64,000 bases of DNA. Source: Shewanella algae (GTDB lineage Bacteria > Pseudomonadota > Gammaproteobacteria > Enterobacterales > Shewanellaceae). The number at the start of each line of letters is the position of its first letter. The stretch's first letter is position 1. The stretch lies in contig NZ_CP068230.1 in the NCBI RefSeq assembly GCF_009183365.2, forward strand, positions 3,253,001-3,317,000, read 5' to 3'. The notes under the pieces were generated by a model. It worked only from the letters and a program-made list of their open reading frames with translations, did not search any database and had not been told where the DNA came from. Positions 44,891-54,017 of the stretch are shown piece after piece. The translations under genes and the position numbers were made by a program.

Positions 44891-45643
44891 TCAGTTGCCC
44901 CGCTGATGCGCCAGATAAAGCGCTGCCAGCGGCAAGTCGTCCGGATGGGTTACCTTGATATTGTCACTGCGGCCGCTGATAAGTGCCGGGTGTACTCCGC
45001 GCCACTCCATCGCCGAGGCTTCATCTGTCACCAGCACACCGGCGGCCAGCGCCGCTTTCAGCGCATCAGTCAAAGTGAGCAGTGGAAACAGCTGCGGCGT
45101 TAGCGCATGCCAGAGCGCTTCTCTGGCAACCGTTTCACTGATGCAGCCATCAACGCCGCTGCGTTTCATGGTATCGCGCACCGGCGCAGCCAGTATCGCC
45201 CCCTGAGGATGTTGTTTTCGTGAAGCAAGCAGCTTATCAATATCGCCATGGGTCAGGCAGGGTCTGGCGGCATCGTGTACCAGAGCCCAGGTATTGGCGG
45301 GCAATTGCTTGTCGGCTACCAGGTTCTCAAGCGCCGCCAACACAGAATCGGCCCGCTCTTTACCGCCGGTGACAGTCTCCAACTTGGGATGACTGGCCAC
45401 CGCCAGTTTGCCAAAGAAGCTATCTTCCGGGTTCAGCGCCACTATCACCCTTGAGATGCCATTGTGGCTCAGCAACCCCTTGAGGGTTTGCTCCAAAATA
45501 CAGGAGCCGGCGAGTGGCAGATACTGCTTGGGACAGTCGGCGCCCATGCGACTGCCTATTCCCGCTGCCGGTACTATGGCAATCACTTGTTCATCACTGG
45601 GGATCCCGGCCGCTGTAGTCCGGGAGGAAATAGATTCGCTCAT
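44891..45643 (-). CDS. ispD: 2-C-methyl-D-erythritol 4-phosphate cytidylyltransferase IspD
   Basis: This 250-residue enzyme adds CMP to methylerythritol phosphate. The nucleotide-binding loop AIVPAAGIGSRMGADCPKQYL, the VHDAARPCLTHGDI block and the C-terminal IKVTHPDDLPLA are intact. An N-terminal extension of about 20 residues (MSESISSRTTAAGIPSDEQV) is longer than usual; the start may be a little further in. It is 28 bases from ftsB. Confidence 0.96.
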   Translation of the reverse strand: MSESISSRTTAAGIPSDEQVIAIVPAAGIGSRMGADCPKQYLPLAGSCILEQTLKGLLSHNGISRVIVALNPEDSFFGKLAVASHPKLETVTGGKERADSVLAALENLVADKQLPANTWALVHDAARPCLTHGDIDKLLASRKQHPQGAILAAPVRDTMKRSGVDGCISETVAREALWHALTPQLFPLLTLTDALKAALAAGVLVTDEASAMEWRGVHPALISGRSDNIKVTHPDDLPLAALYLAHQRGN

Positions 45644-45671
45644 GGATATCCATTATGTTGAAATTGGGCCG

Positions 45672-45974
45672 TTACTGACTGGCCAAAGACATGGAACGCT
45701 GCTCACCACCAACAACCCGATAAAAGGTTTCACCCTTCTTGATTAACCCCAGCTCATTGCGGGCACGCTCTTCCAGGGCTTCGGTACCGCTGCGCAGATC
45801 GCGGATCTCCTCTTTCAATACCTGGTTACGCTCTTCGAGCCTGGCATTGCTGTCATTTTGAGCCGCTATCTGCTGCTCAAGATGGAAGTACTCCGGCAGA
45901 CTGTTTTCTCCCAGCCAAAGACGATATTGCAGTAGCCCCAGCAACAAGGCGATGACAAAAAGCAGTCGTTTCAT
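45672..45974 (-). CDS. ftsB: Cell division protein FtsB
   Basis: This 100-residue bitopic membrane protein has one N-terminal helix (LLFVIALLLGLLQYRLW, about 4-20) and a periplasmic coiled coil (about 28-65) with heptad spacing, followed by the conserved ARNELGLIKKGETFYRVV. FtsB forms a complex with FtsL and FtsQ at the division septum. It stands between eno and ispD as in other gammaproteobacteria. Confidence 0.95.
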   Translation of the reverse strand: MKRLLFVIALLLGLLQYRLWLGENSLPEYFHLEQQIAAQNDSNARLEERNQVLKEEIRDLRSGTEALEERARNELGLIKKGETFYRVVGGEQRSMSLASQ

Positions 45975-46029
45975 GGTGATAAATTCAGCTCATGCCCTAA
46001 AAAATACGATTAGTGTTGATAGTACAACA

Positions 46030-46056
46030 AAAAAGGCCACCAAGTGGCGGCCTTTT
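46030..46056 (-). terminator. Terminator of eno
   Basis: AAAAGGCC and GGCCTTTT enclose an inner GCCAC-CAA-GTGGC hairpin, giving alternative stems, followed by a T-run on the minus strand. It lies about 20 bases past the eno stop. Confidence 0.75.
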
Positions 46057-46073
46057 GTAGCTGGGGGCGAAAA

Positions 46074-47369
46074 TTACGCCTGACCTTTGATCTCACTCAG
46101 GCCACGGTAGGCTGCCTTGGCGCCCAGTTGCTCTTCAATACGCAGCAGCTGGTTGTACTTGGCAACACGGTCAGAGCGGCACAGAGAGCCGGTCTTGATC
46201 TGGCCGGCTGCGGTACCTACTGCCAAGTCGGCAATGGTCGCATCTTCCGTTTCACCTGAGCGGTGAGAGATAACGGCGGTGTAACCGGCTTCCTTGGCCA
46301 TGCGGATAGCGGCCAGAGTCTCGGTCAGAGAACCTATCTGGTTGAACTTGATCAGAATCGAGTTGGCAACACCCTGCTCGATACCGCGAGACAGGATCTT
46401 GGTGTTGGTCACGAACAGGTCATCACCCACCAGCTGGATCTTGTCACCAAGGATCTTGGTCTGGTAAGCCCAGCCATCCCAATCAGACTCATCCAAGCCA
46501 TCTTCGATAGAAACGATAGGATACTGCTCGGTCAGCGACTTGAGGAAGTCAGAGAAACCGTTGGAATCGAATACCTTGCCTTCACCGGCCAGGTCATACT
46601 TACCGTCTTTGTAGAACTCGGAAGCCGCACAATCCAGCGCCAGAGTCACATCTGTGCCGAGTTTGTAGCCAGCAGCTTCAACGGCTTCTTTGATAACCGC
46701 CAGGGCATCGGCGTTGGATGACAGGTTAGGCGCAAAACCACCTTCGTCACCCACGGCAGTGTTCAGGCCCTTGGACTTGAGCACCTTCTTCAGGTTGTGG
46801 AAGATTTCAGCGCCCATACGCAGGGCTTCACGGAAACTCTTGGCACCGACTGGCTGTACCATGAATTCCTGAATGTCGACGTTGTTGTCGGCATGCTCAC
46901 CACCGTTCAAGATGTTCATCATAGGAACCGGCATGCTGTACTGGCCAGGAGTCCCGTTCAGTTCAGCGATGTGAGCGTAAAGTGGCATACCTTTGAAGGC
47001 AGCAGCGGCCTTGGCAGCAGCCAAAGACACAGCCAGAATGGCATTGGCGCCCAGCTTGTCTTTGTTTTCGGTGCCGTCCAGCGCGATCATGATGCCATCC
47101 AGCTCAGCTTGAGCCGTGGCATCTTTACCCAGCAGGGCTTCACGGATAGGACCGTTGACATTGTCAACAGCCTTGAGCACACCTTTACCCAGATAGCGGG
47201 CCTTGTCGCCATCGCGCAGTTCCAGCGCTTCACGGCTACCGGTAGAAGCGCCTGATGGGGCTGCTGCCATACCGATGAAACCACCTTCCAGATGCACTTC
47301 AGCTTCTACAGTGGGGTTACCGCGAGAATCCATGATTTCGCGTCCAATGACGTTAATGATCTTAGCCAT
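46074..47369 (-). CDS. eno: Enolase
   Basis: This 431-residue glycolytic enzyme converts 2-phosphoglycerate to phosphoenolpyruvate. Signature pieces include IMDSRGNPTVEAEVHLEGG, GAPSGASTG-type loop AAPSGASTGSREALELRD, MPVPMMNILNGGEHADNNVDIQEFM, SIEDGLDESDWDGW with metal ligands, and SHRSGETEDATIADLAVG. It lies downstream of pyrG, separated by a terminator, and is probably transcribed from its own promoter as well. Confidence 0.99.
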   Translation of the reverse strand: MAKIINVIGREIMDSRGNPTVEAEVHLEGGFIGMAAAPSGASTGSREALELRDGDKARYLGKGVLKAVDNVNGPIREALLGKDATAQAELDGIMIALDGTENKDKLGANAILAVSLAAAKAAAAFKGMPLYAHIAELNGTPGQYSMPVPMMNILNGGEHADNNVDIQEFMVQPVGAKSFREALRMGAEIFHNLKKVLKSKGLNTAVGDEGGFAPNLSSNADALAVIKEAVEAAGYKLGTDVTLALDCAASEFYKDGKYDLAGEGKVFDSNGFSDFLKSLTEQYPIVSIEDGLDESDWDGWAYQTKILGDKIQLVGDDLFVTNTKILSRGIEQGVANSILIKFNQIGSLTETLAAIRMAKEAGYTAVISHRSGETEDATIADLAVGTAAGQIKTGSLCRSDRVAKYNQLLRIEEQLGAKAAYRGLSEIKGQA

Positions 47370-47477
47370 AATGTCCTCGATTAAAGTTAAAGAAAAAACC
47401 CATACCCATCTGAGCGTTCAGCGTCTCTCATATGGGTATTGGACTTTCACTTCACACTTCCCGGCGCACCGGGGATG

Positions 47478-47512
47478 AAAAAGCCGGAGCTGCCATAGCA
47501 GTCCGGCTCTTC
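47478..47512 (-). terminator. Terminator of pyrG
   Basis: On the minus strand AGCCGGAC-TGC pairs with GCAG-TCCGGCT around a 4-base loop (one bulge), followed by TTTTT. It starts five bases past the pyrG stop codon. Confidence 0.88.
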
Positions 47513-47516
47513 TAGT

Positions 47517-49154
47517 TTAACCCAGATTACGCTTTTGGTAAGTACTGGCGGCGGCGACAAAACCTTCAAACAGAGGGTGACCGTCGCGAGGTGTGGAGGT
47601 GAATTCCGGATGGAACTGACCGGCAACAAACCAAGGGTGACCAGGTATCTCGATCATCTCTACCAGCTTGCGATCCGAAGACAAGCCACTGAATACCAGG
47701 CCGGCTTTTTCCAGACGCTCACGGAAGGCGTTGTTCACTTCGTAACGATGGCGGTGACGCTCGATACAGGTGTTGCTCTTATAAGCCGCAGCGGCCTTGG
47801 TGCCTTCAATTAGATGGCACAGCTGAGCGCCAAGACGCATGGTACCGCCAAGATCTGAGGCCTCGTCACGCTGCTCCAGATTGCCTTCTTCATCGATCCA
47901 TTCGGTGATCAGGCCCACAACAGGGAACGGGGTTTCCTTGTTGAATTCGGTAGAGTGGGCACCTTCCATGCCGGCGACATGACGGGCGAATTCAATCAGG
48001 GCAACCTGCATACCCAGACAGATACCAAAGTATGGCAGTTCGTTTTCACGGGCGTATTGAGCGGCAAGGATCTTACCTTCAACACCACGCTCACCAAAGC
48101 CGCCGGGAACCAGAATGCCATCCAGACCTTCCAGCACTTCAACGCCTTTGACTTCAACAGTCTGGGAGTCGATATACTTGATGTTCACCGAAACCCGGTT
48201 TTTGAGGCCGGCATGTTTCAGCGCTTCGTTGACTGACTTGTAGGCATCCGGCAGCTCAATATACTTGCCGACCATACCTATGGTCACTTCATTGTTTGGA
48301 TTGGCTTCCTGATAAACCACGTTTTCCCATTCGGACAGATCGGCTTCAGGGCAGCTCAGGCCAAAGCGCTTGACAACCAGCTCATCCAGCCCTTGTGAGC
48401 GCAGCAGCGCCGGGATCTTGTAGATGGAATCCACGTCTTTGAGGGAGATAACCGCCCGCTCTTCAACATTACAGAACAGGGAGATTTTGGCTCGCTCTGT
48501 GGCTGGAATAGCGCGGTCGCCACGGCAAACCAGAATATCCGGCGCAATACCGATAGAACGCAGCTCTTTAACTGAATGCTGAGTCGGCTTGGTTTTCACT
48601 TCCTGAGCCGGGCCGATAAAAGGCACCAGAGTCAGATGCATAAACAAACTGCGATCGCGGCCCAGTTCAACACCCAACTGACGGATAGACTCGAGGAAGG
48701 GCAGAGATTCGATATCACCCACAGTACCACCGATTTCAACGATGGCGACATCATGGCCTTCACCGCCTTCGAGGACTTTTTCCTTGATGGCGTTGGTGAT
48801 GTGCGGAATAACCTGAATAGTTGCACCCAGGTAGTCACCACGACGCTCCTTGCGCAGCACTTCCTCGTAGATACGACCTGTAGTGAAGTTGTTGCGGCGG
48901 TTCATCTTGGTACGGATGAAACGCTCATAGTGGCCCAAGTCCAGATCTGTCTCTGCGCCGTCCTCAGTGACAAATACTTCCCCGTGTTGGGTTGGGCTCA
49001 TGGTTCCCGGATCAACGTTGATGTAAGGATCCAGCTTCATGATGGTTACATTCAGGCCTCTGGCCTCTAAAATTGCCGCGAGCGATGCTGCTGCAATGCC
49101 TTTACCTAGTGATGAAACAACGCCACCAGTAACGAAGATATACCTTGTAGTCAT
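47517..49154 (-). CDS. pyrG: CTP synthase PyrG
   Basis: This 545-residue enzyme makes CTP from UTP with glutamine. The N-terminal synthase domain opens TRYIFVTGGVVSSLGKGIAAA and contains MSPTQHGEVFVTEDGAETDLDLGHYERF. The C-terminal glutamine amidotransferase has GGFGERGVEGK, the nucleophile Cys in FGICLGMQVALIEFAR, and the His/Glu pair in GQFHPEF. It follows mazG by about 155 bases. Confidence 0.99.
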   Translation of the reverse strand: MTTRYIFVTGGVVSSLGKGIAAASLAAILEARGLNVTIMKLDPYINVDPGTMSPTQHGEVFVTEDGAETDLDLGHYERFIRTKMNRRNNFTTGRIYEEVLRKERRGDYLGATIQVIPHITNAIKEKVLEGGEGHDVAIVEIGGTVGDIESLPFLESIRQLGVELGRDRSLFMHLTLVPFIGPAQEVKTKPTQHSVKELRSIGIAPDILVCRGDRAIPATERAKISLFCNVEERAVISLKDVDSIYKIPALLRSQGLDELVVKRFGLSCPEADLSEWENVVYQEANPNNEVTIGMVGKYIELPDAYKSVNEALKHAGLKNRVSVNIKYIDSQTVEVKGVEVLEGLDGILVPGGFGERGVEGKILAAQYARENELPYFGICLGMQVALIEFARHVAGMEGAHSTEFNKETPFPVVGLITEWIDEEGNLEQRDEASDLGGTMRLGAQLCHLIEGTKAAAAYKSNTCIERHRHRYEVNNAFRERLEKAGLVFSGLSSDRKLVEMIEIPGHPWFVAGQFHPEFTSTPRDGHPLFEGFVAAASTYQKRNLG

Positions 49155-49311
49155 GCTGAACCTGAGAAAAAAGAATGATAAATAGGTGCTCGAATGAAAG
49201 CACCAGGACGGGGCGACAGTATATCAAAGCCCCTGCCATTTACCAAACAGGAATGACGATAATTTTTACGCTCTGATCTCATTCGCGCAATTTTAATCCA
49301 GGCTTCGCCTT

Positions 49312-50121
49312 CTACTGGATTTCACCGCGCTCTTCACGCTTGACCTGATCCCAATAAGCATCCAGTGCCTGCAGATCATGTTCTTCAAACGGCTTGCCGC
49401 TGGCATTGGCTTTTTGCTCGACGGCGCGAAAACGCCGCTCAAACTTGTTGTTGGCCCCTCTGAGGGCCTGCTCGGGGTCCACCCCCAAGTGGCGCGCCAG
49501 ATTCACCGCAGCAAACAGCAAGTCGCCCACTTCGTCCTCAACCCTGGCCTTATCCGGCATGGCTTGACGCGCTTCGTGCAACACTTCTTCAATCTCTTCG
49601 TGTACCTTGTCGACCACGGGCTCAAGCTCAGGCCAATCAAACCCTACCCGGGCGACCCGCTTTTGGATCTTACCCGCCCGCGCCAACGCCGGCAGCGCCT
49701 TGGGAATATCGTCCAGCACTGAGTGCAGCTCGCGCCCGGCGCGCTCGGCCGCCTTGATACGTTCCCAGTTGTTCTTGGCATCCGGTGCCGAGTCAAAACT
49801 CAAGTCGGTATCGGCGGCAAACACATGGGGATGACGATTGATAAGCTTATTACATATCCGCTCAAGCACAGTGGCGAAATCAAACCAGCCCTTTTCCTTG
49901 CCAAGCTGACAATAGAACACCACCTGAAACAGCAGATCGCCAAGCTCAGAAGGTAACTCCTGCCAGTCGCGGCTCTCTATGGCGTCGGCCACTTCATAGG
50001 CTTCTTCCAGGGTGTAGGGCACTATGGAGTCAAAATCCTGCGCCCTGTCCCATGGGCAACCCAGCTCAGGGTCCCTGAGCTTTGCCATAATCTCAAGCAA
50101 TGCATTGATATCTGCCGCCAC
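49312..50121 (-). CDS. mazG: Nucleoside triphosphate pyrophosphohydrolase MazG
   Basis: This 269-residue enzyme has two MazG domains. The first has LRDPELGCPWDRAQDFDSIVPYTLEEAYEV with an EExxE-type metal site in ELPSELGDLLFQVVFYC. The second has EVLHEARQ and VEDEVGDLLFAAVNLARH. It hydrolyses NTPs and influences ppGpp levels, and its position next to relA fits that. A hairpin between relA and mazG separates them. Confidence 0.97.
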   Translation of the reverse strand: MAADINALLEIMAKLRDPELGCPWDRAQDFDSIVPYTLEEAYEVADAIESRDWQELPSELGDLLFQVVFYCQLGKEKGWFDFATVLERICNKLINRHPHVFAADTDLSFDSAPDAKNNWERIKAAERAGRELHSVLDDIPKALPALARAGKIQKRVARVGFDWPELEPVVDKVHEEIEEVLHEARQAMPDKARVEDEVGDLLFAAVNLARHLGVDPEQALRGANNKFERRFRAVEQKANASGKPFEEHDLQALDAYWDQVKREERGEIQ

Positions 50122-50188
50122 CGCCGTTACTCCTTTGTTGCTAATACGCTTACCAATCCAACGACTCTTTGATAAGTCTTAAAAAACA

Positions 50189-50217
50189 GCAGGACGCAAC
50201 CTATGCGTCCTGTTTTT
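50189..50217 (-). terminator. Terminator between relA and mazG
   Basis: AGGACGCA and TGCGTCCT form an 8-bp stem with a 5-base loop, extended by flanking AAAACAG/TGTTTTT pairing and followed by T residues on the minus strand. It lies about 30 bases past the relA stop. Confidence 0.8.
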
Positions 50218-50243
50218 CGTGTCACTCGCATACCAATCCGGCA

Positions 50244-52454
50244 TCAGAGCCTGCGGGCTTCTATTACCCCGTCTATCTGGGTCAGCTTGGAGATAACCCG
50301 GGATAAACCGTCGAGGTTATAAAGCTCCATCTCAAGTTCAATGGCCGCAGTCTGGTTCTTGAGATCCGATGAGGAACTCATCGCCAGCACATTGGACTTT
50401 TCCGCCGCCAGCACAGAGGTGAGATCCCGCAGCAGACCGGTTCTGTCATTGGCCACCACTCGAATACGGATTTTGTAGCCGCCGGAGTAGTTTTCGCCCC
50501 AGACCACATCCACTACCCGCTCGGGATGGGCGCGCATCAGTTCCTTGACCTGCTCACAATCGGCTCTGTGCACCGAAATACCGCGCCCCTTGGTAATAAA
50601 ACCGAAAATTTCATCACCGGGCACCGGCTGACAGCAGCGCGCCAGATGGCTCATCAGATTACCGACACCATTGACCTCTATCTGGCCGCGATTGGCGCCT
50701 ATGGGTTTCTGCTGACCTTTCTTGACCAGCTCTTCCACCGCCTCTTCGTCAGAAGGCTCCTGAGTCCTGAGCCGGCTCTGTACATGATTGACCACTTGGT
50801 TGAGGCGCACATCGCCGCCACCTATGGCCGCCAACAGGTCGTCCATGTTGGTCATGTTGAAGCGCTCAATGGCGCTACCGACATCCTTGAGTGTCAGCCC
50901 CACCCGCGCCAGTTCGGCTTCCAACATCTCGCGTCCGGCCACTAGGTTCTTGTCCCTGTCCTGCTGCTTGAACCAGTGTTGGATCTTGCTGCGGGCTCTG
51001 GAGGTCTTGATATAACCCAGGTTGGGGTTAAGCCAATCCCGCTTCGGATTGGGATGCTTGGAGGTGATGATCTCGATGCGCTCACCGGTTTCCACCTGGT
51101 AGGTGAACGGCACTATGCGGCCATCGACCTTGGCGCCAATACACTTGTGGCCCACCTGGGAGTGGATATAGTAGGCAAAGTCCAGCACGGTTGAGCCGGC
51201 TGGCAAGTCCACCACTTCACCGGACGGGGTAAACACATAAACTCTGTCTTCGAAGACCTGGGCCCGGATCTCCTCCACCAGGTTGCCGCTCTCGACCACA
51301 TCTTCCTGCCACTGCAAAATCTTGCGCAGCCAGTTGATCTTCTCTTCGTAGCCACTCTGTTTGCCGGAGTGATTGCCCTCTTTATATTTCCAGTGAGCCG
51401 CCACCCCGAGCTCGGCATCTTCATGCATCTGCTGGGTACGAATTTGGATTTCGACTGTTTTGCCCTCCGGCCCCACCACCACAGTGTGAATCGACTGATA
51501 GCCGTTGGGTTTGGGGTTGGCAATATAGTCGTCAAACTCTCTGGGAATATGGTGCCAAAGGGTATGCACTACACCGAGCGCACCGTAGCAGTCCTGCAGC
51601 CGGTCGGTGACGATTCGCACTGCACGCACGTCAAACAGCTCGTCAAATTTAAGCTGCTTGCCGCGCATCTTGCGCCAGATGGAGTAGATATGTTTGGGGC
51701 GGCCATAGACCTTGGCACGAATGCCTTCTTCATCCAGCCGCGTTTGCAACTGATTGACAAAGTTGTCGATAAAGACTTCACGGTCCAGGCGCTTGCCGTC
51801 CAGCTGCTTGGCAATCTCTTTATAGGTCTCGGGATGCAGATAACGAAACGAGATATCCTCCAGCTCCCACTTGAGCTGACCTATGCCCAAACGGTTGGCC
51901 AGCGGCGCGTAGATGTCGGCAATTTCCCGGGCCAACAATACCCGGGTTTCTTCATCGTCGTTTTTCACGGCCCGCAGCAGGCATACCCGCTCGGCCAGTT
52001 TGATCACCACGGCGCGTACATCTTCCACCATGGCCAGCAACATCTTACGGATATTGTCGATTTGCGGTTCGCTGCTGCGGCTGTCATTGCCCACCTTGAG
52101 TGCGCCTATGGCATCCATGGTCTTGACGCTGTTGACCAAGGTTGCCAACTCGGGGCCAAAGTCTTCGGTGAGCTTGGCTTCATCGACTATGCCCACCTCG
52201 AAAAACACAAATAAGATGGCAGCCTGCAGAGTTTCGATATCCATGTTGAGCGGCGCGAGGATCTCTATCATCTCCCGCGCCTTGGCCTGCAGCTCGGCTT
52301 TGGGACGCTTGCACTTACCCATAGGCAGTGCTTCCACCTTGGCTATCAGCTCCAACAAACGCCCGGCATCGGCGGAGTCGGCCACATAACGATTAACCCA
52401 CTCATCCAGATTGAAATCAGGATCCTTAAAGTGTGCTTCGCGAACAGATACCAT
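50244..52454 (-). CDS. relA: GTP pyrophosphokinase RelA
   Basis: The ATG at 52454, behind AAGGAAGGTGAG, gives 736 residues beginning MVSVREAHFKDPDF; a longer frame exists to 52511. The N-terminal HD-like domain lacks the hydrolase HD motif (FVFFEVGIVDEAKL), so it is a RelA-type synthetase. The synthetase domain carries YGRPKHIYSIWRKMRGK and GYQSIHTVVVGPEGKTVEIQIRT. TGS (VFTPSGEVVDLPAGSTVLDFAYYIHS), helical/zinc-finger and ACT domains follow. It makes (p)ppGpp on stalled ribosomes. Confidence 0.97.
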   Translation of the reverse strand: MVSVREAHFKDPDFNLDEWVNRYVADSADAGRLLELIAKVEALPMGKCKRPKAELQAKAREMIEILAPLNMDIETLQAAILFVFFEVGIVDEAKLTEDFGPELATLVNSVKTMDAIGALKVGNDSRSSEPQIDNIRKMLLAMVEDVRAVVIKLAERVCLLRAVKNDDEETRVLLAREIADIYAPLANRLGIGQLKWELEDISFRYLHPETYKEIAKQLDGKRLDREVFIDNFVNQLQTRLDEEGIRAKVYGRPKHIYSIWRKMRGKQLKFDELFDVRAVRIVTDRLQDCYGALGVVHTLWHHIPREFDDYIANPKPNGYQSIHTVVVGPEGKTVEIQIRTQQMHEDAELGVAAHWKYKEGNHSGKQSGYEEKINWLRKILQWQEDVVESGNLVEEIRAQVFEDRVYVFTPSGEVVDLPAGSTVLDFAYYIHSQVGHKCIGAKVDGRIVPFTYQVETGERIEIITSKHPNPKRDWLNPNLGYIKTSRARSKIQHWFKQQDRDKNLVAGREMLEAELARVGLTLKDVGSAIERFNMTNMDDLLAAIGGGDVRLNQVVNHVQSRLRTQEPSDEEAVEELVKKGQQKPIGANRGQIEVNGVGNLMSHLARCCQPVPGDEIFGFITKGRGISVHRADCEQVKELMRAHPERVVDVVWGENYSGGYKIRIRVVANDRTGLLRDLTSVLAAEKSNVLAMSSSSDLKNQTAAIELEMELYNLDGLSRVISKLTQIDGVIEARRL

Positions 52455-52580
52455 CTCACCTTCCTTTAGTGTCCGATTAACAGACTCAACAAGACTCCCT
52501 ATCTTGAGCATACCCGATGGGATGTCAAACCCCCGTGAGTACCTTTATTGATAAAATTGACTCGATAGACAATAAAAGCA

Positions 52581-53918
52581 TCAATTCCGCACAAACAAGG
52601 CCATGGCTTCGGTGTGATGGGTCTGGGGAAACATGTCCAACACACTGAGGCGCTCCAGGCGATAGCCTTGCTCAAGCAACAAGACGCTGTCCCGCGCCAG
52701 GCTCGCCGGATTACAGGAGACATACACCACTCGCTCGGGCGCGATGTTTTTCAGATAAGAAAGCGTCTCATAGGCACCGGCCCGGGCGGGATCCAGCAGC
52801 AGTTTATCCACCTTACCAAGCCAGGGCTCGGCCGAGAGGTCGGCGCTGAGATCGGCGCAAAAGAACTGCAACCCTTCAAGCCCGGCCTGTTTGGCATTTT
52901 GTCTGGCCTGCTCAACCATGGCAGGCACGCCCTCGACACCTGTGACCCTAGCGCCGGTGGCCGCCAACGGTAGACTGAAGTTACCCATGCCGCAGAAGAG
53001 GTCCAGTATGTGCTCGCCGGCTTTGGGTTGCAGCCAATCTATGGCCTTGGCCACCATGGCGCGGTTTACTTCACCATTGACCTGAATAAAATTCCCCGGA
53101 TTAAACTTAAGCGTCAGCTCACGGCCATTGGCGCCGGATAAGCGGTAGCTTGGCTGATTGCCCGTAAGGTACTCACACTCGCCCTGATTGTCCTGCAGCA
53201 CCAACTGTAATCCTTGCTGCCCGGCAAAAGCCTTGAGCTTTTCCTTGTCTTTATTCACCAGTGGCCGGGTAATTCTCAGCACCACAAAACGACCGGCTTC
53301 GGTTTCAATCAGCTCCACATGACCAAGCTGAGCCACGCCCTGCAGGTGAGCCAGTTGCGCTGCCAACGGCTTTATCAGTTCCGACAACGAAGCCGCCAAT
53401 ACAGGACATTCGCCAATGGCAACTACCTTGCTGCTGGACTTGGCCCTGAACCCCAGGGTGAATTCGCGACTTTGTTTGTCATACCAGGTCGCCAGTCTGG
53501 CCTTGCGTCTATAATGCCAAGGGGCGGAAGCCAGCTCGCCTATCTCCGGCAGCTCGGATAGGCCAGAGAGTTTGGCAAACAACTCGGCCAGGGCCCGGCG
53601 CTTGTGCTGCCGCTGGCTCAAATCTGACAAGTGTTGCAGATCGCAGCCGCCGCAAAGCGCATAATGGGGGCATTGGGGTTCAACCCGCTCCGGCGATGTT
53701 TGGGTGATGCGGATGAGTTTGCCCCTGGCATAGTTCTTTTTTTGTTCGGTGAGCTGCACCTCGGCGCTCTCACCGGGTAACAAGCCGGGAATAAACACCA
53801 CTTTGCCCTGATATTGACCGATCCCGGCACCCTGATGATCCAATCCGGAAGCCGTGAGTGACAGTTTTGCGGAGACTTTCTTGGATCTGTTTGGTTTTTC
53901 TCTAAAAAATTGTGCCAT
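52581..53918 (-). CDS. rlmD: 23S rRNA (uracil-1939-C5)-methyltransferase RlmD
   Basis: This 445-residue SAM enzyme has an N-terminal TRAM domain (about 14-75), an iron-sulfur site with CPHYALCGGC plus a later Cys in GECPVLAA, and a C-terminal Rossmann methyltransferase with ILDLFCGMGNFSLPLA. The catalytic Cys lies in VYVSCNPASLARD. It methylates U1939 of 23S rRNA. It is upstream of relA, with 126 bases between rlmD stop and relA start, and may be co-transcribed. Confidence 0.97.
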   Translation of the reverse strand: MAQFFREKPNRSKKVSAKLSLTASGLDHQGAGIGQYQGKVVFIPGLLPGESAEVQLTEQKKNYARGKLIRITQTSPERVEPQCPHYALCGGCDLQHLSDLSQRQHKRRALAELFAKLSGLSELPEIGELASAPWHYRRKARLATWYDKQSREFTLGFRAKSSSKVVAIGECPVLAASLSELIKPLAAQLAHLQGVAQLGHVELIETEAGRFVVLRITRPLVNKDKEKLKAFAGQQGLQLVLQDNQGECEYLTGNQPSYRLSGANGRELTLKFNPGNFIQVNGEVNRAMVAKAIDWLQPKAGEHILDLFCGMGNFSLPLAATGARVTGVEGVPAMVEQARQNAKQAGLEGLQFFCADLSADLSAEPWLGKVDKLLLDPARAGAYETLSYLKNIAPERVVYVSCNPASLARDSVLLLEQGYRLERLSVLDMFPQTHHTEAMALFVRN

Positions 53919-54017
53919 CTAGGCCCCTGAAACAATAAAAAACTGGCAAAGACGCCGGGATATCTGGCAGTCTATCTATAGCCGTAAAACAAACTATCTG
54001 GAATACCTATACCGCCC